A stretch of DNA of 64,000 nt from Emiliania huxleyi CCMP1516. Taxonomy: Eukaryota > Haptophyta > Isochrysidales > Noelaerhabdaceae. Under the pieces are notes generated by a model. It saw nothing but the letters and a program-made list of their open reading frames with translations. It was not told the origin of the DNA and ran no database searches. Below are positions 58,859 through 64,000 of the stretch, in pieces; within the stretch, counting starts at the first letter, position 1; each line of letters opens with the position of its first letter. The translations under genes were made by a program, and so were the position numbers. The stretch lies in contig NW_005200057.1 in the NCBI RefSeq assembly GCF_000372725.1, positions 24,102 through 88,101 on the forward strand, given 5' to 3'.

Positions 58859-61240
58859 ATGTACGGAGGAGGTGAGCCCTCGCCGCCGCCGCCGCGTCGC
58901 TGACCGCCACTCCCCACGCGTCGTCATCGCCCGCCCTCGCCCGCAGACGAGGTGAGCGCCGTCGTGCTCGACATCGGCACGTCGACGACCAAGTGCGGCT
59001 TCGCCGGCGAGGACAGCCCCAAGTTTGTGGTGCCGTCGAGTGTGGGCGTGGTGGGCGGGGAGGAGGGCGCCTCCTCGGACGGCGCGACGCGGCTGGTCGG
59101 CACGAGCGCCCTCGGCGTGCGGCGCGACGGGATGCGGGTCGAGTCGGCGCTAACTGACGGGATCGTCACCAACTGGGACGCGGCCGAGGCGCTCATCTCG
59201 CACGCGTACAAGAGCTGCCTGTGCACGTCCGCGGCGGAGCATCCGGTCCTGATGGCCGAGCCCTCCTTCAACACGCCCGCCGCGCGCGAGAAGATGGCGG
59301 AGCTGCTGTTTGAGCAGTTCAGCGCGCCGGCGCTGTTCCTCTCGAAGGCGACAAACGCCTCCTCGCCGCCGCCTCTCTCCCTCGCTCTCCCCTCACCGCT
59401 GCCCCCCCCTCTCTCGCCGCTGCTTCTCCCGTCGGCTCGCGCCTCTCTCTTCGCCGCTGCCCTCTCTCCTCGCTGCTCCTCCCCTCTCCTCTGCTCCACC
59501 CGCCCCGCCGCCTCGCCTCGCCTCGCCGCCTCCTCTCACCGCCGCCTCCCTCCCCCCCGACGCAAAAGGCGGCGGTGCTCTCCGCCTTCGCCGCCGGGCG
59601 GGGGACGGCCCTCGTCCTCGACGTGGGTGGCGGCCAGGCAACCGCCGCCACCATCATCATCATCGCCGGCGTCCTGTTCATCCTCACCATCATTCTCTTG
59701 AGACAGGCGTCCGCCGTCGCAGTCCACGATGGGTACGTGCTCAACAAGCCGCTGCGCCGCTCGCCCCTCGGAGGGGACCGGATCGCAGAGCTCATGCGCT
59801 CTCTCCCTAGATGCTCTGCACCTCTCTCTGCAACTCGCCCATGGGTCGTCGTCGACAGCCCGAGAGCCCGAGAGGCCGCCGCACGCACACACAGACACGT
59901 GCCAACGCTGGCCACGCTGGCCACGCAGACCAAAACACGTGGCCACCAGGCTAGCAGCCTCCCCTCGCGATCCGTTCGTGACCGCCCCTCCTCTCCTCCG
60001 CAGGCTCACCTCGCTGCAGAGCCGCGAGTCGCCTCCGCAGCTGCGGCCGCTCTACACGCTGAAGTCGCCGGGCGGCGCCGACTTCCCCGGCACGGAGTCC
60101 CTGCCCTGCCCTCCCCTGCCCTGCCCCGGCCCGCTCCTCGACCTGCCTCGCACCCCTACCCCGCCGCAGGCACGCACCCGTCCTACCTCCGCCACGCGCA
60201 GCTCTCCCTGCTGCGCGAGGCCAAGGAGTGCGTCTGCCGCCTCCCGCCCGCCCCTCCAGCAGAGGGGGCACCGCTCGAGGCGAGACGCGCCGAGATGCGC
60301 CGAGATGCGCCGAGATGCGCCGAGATGTGCGCGCTCGCGGCGCATGGCCCGCGAGGAGCGAGCCTCCTCCTCAAGGAGCGAGCCTGCCCCGCGGGAGAGA
60401 CGACACCGCTCGACTGGCGAGCCAGGCGTCCGCGTGGGAGTACGAGCTGCCGGACCGGTCGACGGTCGACCTCGCCTGGGAGAGGCGCCGCCGCCTCGCC
60501 ACCCTCCCTAGACCTCTCCTCGACCTCGCCTGGACCTCGCCTGGACCTCTCCTAGACCGCCTCGCACCCTCTCCTACCCCCTCTGCCCACCACACGCACA
60601 CGACACAGTCCACCCCCTCTCTACCCCGCCCGCCAGGCTCCACCTGCCCGAGCTCCTCTTCACGCCTGGCCTGCTCCGCACCGCGTACGGTGCGGCCGCC
60701 CTCCCGACGCCGCAGCCGCGGGGGGCGTGAGTCTTCACGCCTGCGGCCGTGAACAGGCGCGCCCCCCGCCACGGCGCAGCGCGACGCGCTCGCCTCCGCC
60801 GTGCCGGACGGGCAGCTTGGGCTGCCCGAGATGGTCGCCGACTGCATCCGCGCGTGCGACACCGACATGCGCCGCGAGCTGTGGGGCGGGATCGTCGTGA
60901 GCGGCGGCGGCTCGCTGCTCCCTGGCCTCACCGACCGGCTGCAGGCGCGGCTCGGCGAGATCGTGCCGCAGACCTCGATGAAGGTCAAGATGATCGCCGC
61001 GACAGCGCCCGCCGAGCGCCGCTTCGCCGTCTGGATCGGCGGATCGATCCTGGTGTCGCTCGGCTCTTTCCAGCAGGCGCGGGGCCGCACCGCCACCGAA
61101 ACCCGCCACTGCCCCCCCCCCCCAACCCCCACCCCGCCCCGCGTCGCCCAGACCCTCCCTCCCCTCCGCCGCAGCTCTGGCTCTCGAAGCAAGAGTACGA
61201 CGAGCAGGGCGCGAGTGCCATTCACCGCAAGTGCCCTTGA
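58859..61240 (+). CDS. ARP4: Actin-related protein 4 (BAF53/ACTL6-type)
   Basis: Nuclear actin-related subunit of SWI/SNF, INO80 and NuA4-type complexes. Ten exons: 58859..58871, 58947..59347, 59569..59637, 59707..59795, 60004..60089, 60170..60279, 60426..60484, 60637..60724, 60780..61076 and 61175..61240, giving 425 residues with all phases consistent. Diagnostic stretches are MYGGDEVSAVVLDIG (start), HPVLMAEPSFNT, ALFLSKAAVLSAFA, VHDGYVL, REAKECVCRLP, WEYELPD, LHLPELLFTPGLL, VVSGGGSLLPGL, RRFAVWIGGSILVSLGSFQQ and the typical ARP4 end KQEYDEQGASAIHRKCP. Only intron 1 has a GT donor; the other eight have GC. Intron 8 (55 bp) also contains a strong GTGAGT that would break the frame. Confidence 0.92.
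60280..60335. repeat. 10-bp minisatellite (CGCCGAGATG) in ARP4 intron 6
   Basis: Five tandem copies directly after the GC donor. Confidence 0.85.
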
Positions 61241-61531
61241 GCACGGCCACCCGCCGCGCCTTTCCCTGGGTTTGGGGCTTGCTGCTTGTACTCGAGCACA
61301 GCAATCGGCTGGGCCTGCGGTCGCGCAGGTGGTCCGGGCGGCCGCGGTCGAAACCGGTCCGCGGTTGCGGATCTCGCATGCACCATGCATCAGGCTACAT
61401 ATTGTCTGCCGTTTTTGGAGAGCCCAGAGCAGTCGGTTGTGGCTTTTCCTTTTGCGTTTGGATCCGTCTCACACGCGCACTCGAGAGAGAGAGATTTTTA
61501 GCAATACCAAACAACTCTAACACTCCACACG
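61241..61531. other. Region between convergent genes
   Basis: 3' flanks of ARP4 (+) and the unknown gene (-). No gene seen. Confidence 0.4.
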
Positions 61532-62670
61532 TCATTTGGGGCCGCTCTGTGGACGCTGTGGAGCCCTGTTGTGTTCCCACGCGCGCGCAAGACGTGCAGA
61601 CAGGGTTGCCAGGTGAGAGCGAATGGCGCGGTTCACGCCTCGCACAACAGAGAGAGAGATGCGCTCTGCATGGTGGGACATAAAAGAAAGCGAGTACTTG
61701 GGCGAGTAGGCCGTGCGGTCGACGCTGCCGCGCGCGACTTTGCGCGCGAGGCGGCGCAGCTTGAGAACGGCGGTGGGCGAGAAGCCGCCGCCGAACGTCT
61801 CGTGGAGCAGCAGGTTGAAGTTGTTGCGCTTGACAAAGATCGCGTCGTGGTAGAAACCGCGATGCGCCTTGACGTAGCCGTGGCCGTTCTTGTGGGAGAA
61901 GGTAGAGAGAAGGGTGGGCCGGGCTGCCCGCGCGCCTTGCAGCCCATGTTTAGGCGGCGGGCCTTCTCCTCGGTGTTGCCGAAGGCGTAGGAGTGGCCAA
62001 CGGAGGCGGGCGTGCCGCCGCTCGAGGCGTTGCCAACGCCCGCCGAGGAGGTCTTGAGGAGGGGCGTCCAGAGCTTGACTTCATTCACCTCATCGCATCC
62101 TCCCGGGCCAGCGTGGGTTCCGCGAGGTCGACCTTGTACCCCTCGTTGTACTGCCGGGTGAGCTCTGGTTTCTCCTTGTCACCGTGCACGACCGGCGCGT
62201 TGGCCGGGGCGCGCATCGCGTCTGCCCAGGCAGGCGGCGAGGACGCCGTCGTGGGGCCGCCGGTGGTGGGCCTTGTTGTAAAGGTAGTCGCCGAAGAAAT
62301 CGACTGGCATGCCCCGCTCGAGCGCGACCCGAAGGGTGGGAAGCGCCACGGAGAGCCAAAGGCCGAGCTTCCGCTGGAGCTCGTCCTGGAGGGCGGTGTC
62401 GGAGGAGAGGGCGGTGGCGTACGTGCCGTCGACACGGACATCGAGGGCCTTGCCGGCGAAAGGCGTTGAGGCGGAGACGAAGCGCGCGGCTTCGCGGTTG
62501 TTGACGGCGCTGTCTCCGAGGGACGGGTTGTTCTTGACGTGCGCGTCCCGCGCCTTGACGAGCTCCTGGTGCGCGTACCAGTCCTTGTTGCACTCAATGA
62601 TCAAAAGCACAAAGAGAGCGTACTCTCTGGTCATACTGGGAGATAGTCGACTCGCATCGGTTGCCTCCAT
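61532..62670 (-). CDS. Hypothetical protein, multi-exon
   Basis: Start ATG 62670. Exon 1 encodes MTREYALFVLLIIECNKDWY, a long helical region and MPVDFFGDYLYNKAHHRRPH. Near 62225 the sense reading moves one frame (to KPELTRQYNEGYKVDL), and near 62085 again (to VKLWTPLLKTSSAGVGN). I could not find good splice sites for either move, so sequence errors or decay are possible. A clear 47-bp GC-AG intron (61889-61935) joins ARRLNMGCK to NGHGYVKAHRGFYHDAIF. The last exon is basic and hydrophobic (FNLLLHETFGGGFSPTA) and ends at 61532. No family recognised. Confidence 0.4.
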
Positions 62671-62703
62671 GAACGGCGGAGCTATTCTCGCACACTCACA
62701 GCT

Positions 62704-62736
62704 CTAAAAAAGAATTTCACTCAAAAAAGAAATTCG
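62704..62736 (-). promoter_or_regulatory. Twin T-rich motifs upstream of the hypothetical gene
   Basis: Minus-strand GAAATTCTTTTTTA ends 35 bp before the start, and GAATTTCTTTTTTGAG lies 15 bp further up. Confidence 0.45.
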
Positions 62737-62865
62737 AAACTTGTGAATAAGCAGGGCTGACGCCCGGCACCAGCCTCACGCACTGGCTTCACGCACCCGT
62801 TTCACGCTACCTCCAGCCTGCGGTGCTGCTCTCATCCGCTCTGCTGGCTGCACGCCTCGAGCAGA

Positions 62866-64000
62866 ATGGTTGACCGTCGCTGGCCCTTTGTGATCTGCTC
62901 ACTTCAGGCTGCGATCGCGCTGCTCATGGTCACTCAGTACTGCTCATGGTTCGCCATCAGAGACCAGTCGCTAGGCACGGTGAGGGCAGCCGACGGAGCA
63001 TGGAGGCACCAAGCCTCCAACGGCGCGTCGCGACGAGCCGACTGGCCGACGAGCGTCTCCATCCTTCGCGTGCAAGTTCCAACAGCGCCCATCTCCAACC
63101 TGTCAACGCACTCCGTCTCGTGCCCCATCTTCAGCGGTCCGGGCTACGACGCCAAGAGGCACAAGTCACACGACGTCAGTCTGCCCGCCTTTGAGGCGCC
63201 GTTCGAGTCGACGCCGCGCCCGCCTTTGCTGGCGGTAGACGCGATCCCGCTTTCGGACGTGCGCCTGCTCGCTGGCAGCGCCTTCCACGCCGCCTTCGAG
63301 ACGAACCTCGCATACCTCAAGCTGCTCTCGACCGACTCTCTGCTGCTCGCGTGGCGGCTGACCGCGCAGGGAGGCAAGTGGTCGCCCGGCTCGCTCCGCC
63401 TGATGGGGTGGGGAGCACACCGGCTCCGAGCGGCGCTGATGAGAGATGCTCATCAACAAGGCCACTGATTGACGAACAGGTGGGAGCACACCGGCTCCGA
63501 GCTGCGCGGCCACTTCCTTGGGCACTGGCTCTCGGCCTCGGCGATGGCCTTCGCCGCCACTCGCGACGCCGAGCTGCGCCACCGGATGACTGAGGTGGCG
63601 GAGATTCTGGGCTGCTCCTCCACAGCCGCGCGCTGTGAAGCAAGTGCCGCCCGCCACATAGGTCGTTGAGGAGCTGGGCAAGCTCGCCGCCGCCCACGGC
63701 AGCGGCTACCTCTCCGCCTTCCCGCCCTCATTCCTCGACCGACTCGAGGCGATCACGCCCGTCTGGGCGCCCTACTACACTCTCCACAAGTTGCTCGCAG
63801 GGCTGCTGCAGCAGTACTCCCTCGCTGGCAGCCACAAGGCGCTCGAGATCGCCGAGGCGCTCGGCGAATACATTGGCAAGCGGGTGCGCCGACTCGCGGC
63901 AGAGAAGGGACTGGCGCACCAGTTCAAGACGCTCAACCAAGAGTGCGGCGGCATCAACGAGGCTCTCTCAGATGTCGCAACCGGCATGGCTGCGCGAGGG
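62866..64000 (+). CDS. GH127-family glycoside hydrolase (beta-L-arabinofuranosidase-like), 5' part
   Basis: The gene runs off the window. Exons 62866..63407, 63480..63594 and 63662 onward. An N-terminal hydrophobic segment (FVICSLQAAIALLMVTQY) predicts secretion or a membrane anchor. The catalytic domain starts near LSDVRLLAGSAFHAAFETN. It continues with WEHTGSELRGHFLGHWLSA, ELGKLAAAHGSGYLSAFPP, VWAPYYTLHKLLAGLLQQY and NQECGGINEALSD, where GH127 has its conserved E-GG-NE segment. Intron 1 (72 bp, GT-AG) lies between two near-identical 27-bp copies of GTGGGAGCACACCGGCTCCG; intron 2 is GT-AG, 67 bp. Such enzymes remove arabinose from polysaccharides or glycoproteins; the substrate here is unknown. 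Confidence 0.85.

Overview
The window looks like nuclear DNA of a GC-rich unicellular alga. The best guess is a haptophyte of the Emiliania/Gephyrocapsa type. The reasons are: eukaryotic genes (cytosolic HSP90, SNF5, ARP4, RAD51C, a homeodomain protein); many short introns, often with GC instead of GT donors; introns filled with 10-11 bp minisatellites; a selenocysteine glutathione peroxidase with its own SECIS; and families (HET-like/TPR, ankyrin-kinase, F-box/RCC1) typical of large protist genomes. The taxonomic call is inference. No ribosomal RNA, tRNA, CRISPR array or bacterial operon was seen.

Layout. 0.7-3.7 kb: a HotDog thioesterase (-) and a homeobox gene (+). 3.7-7 kb: gene-poor DNA with two small inverted-repeat elements and a copia RNase H remnant. 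7-10.2 kb: a dienelactone-hydrolase fragment and a RING/TRAF/armadillo protein. 11-15 kb: an unknown small gene, then a divergent pair made of an alpha/beta-hydrolase fused to an iron/2-oxoglutarate dioxygenase and a second alpha/beta-hydrolase. 15-26 kb: SNF5, a DnaJ protein, a decayed ORF joined to copia protease-like sequence, RAD51C, a six-exon kelch protein and a membrane protein. 26-34 kb: the first F-box/RCC1 gene, a HET-like/LRR gene, a truncated RCC1 copy and HSP90. 34-40 kb: a 1668-residue ankyrin-kinase-RING protein back to back with the selenoprotein GPx. 40-48 kb: a TLC-domain protein, a small membrane protein and a long HET-like/TPR gene riddled with minisatellite introns. 48-54 kb: a membrane-anchored histidine phosphatase, two more F-box/RCC1 genes and a GT64-type glycosyltransferase. 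54-59 kb: repeats, including an element with about 200-bp inverted ends. 59-64 kb: ARP4, an unknown gene and the 5' part of a GH127 glycosidase.

How the genes fit together. There are no operons. Genes stand alone or in divergent pairs sharing 100-400 bp. SNF5 and ARP4 are both chromatin-remodelling subunits, but 40 kb apart. Several predicted ubiquitin-pathway proteins (RING-ARM, F-box/RCC1, ankyrin-kinase-RING) occur together, which may only reflect family expansion.

Exon models were built by eye, using reading frame, GT/GC donors, AG acceptors and family similarity. For HSP90, ARP4, SNF5, kelch, RAD51C, GPx, DnaJ, the thioesterase and the homeobox gene all exon phases agree; for the GH127 gene they agree up to the window edge. 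The HET-like/LRR, HET-like/TPR and 61.5-62.7 kb genes are only partly resolved.
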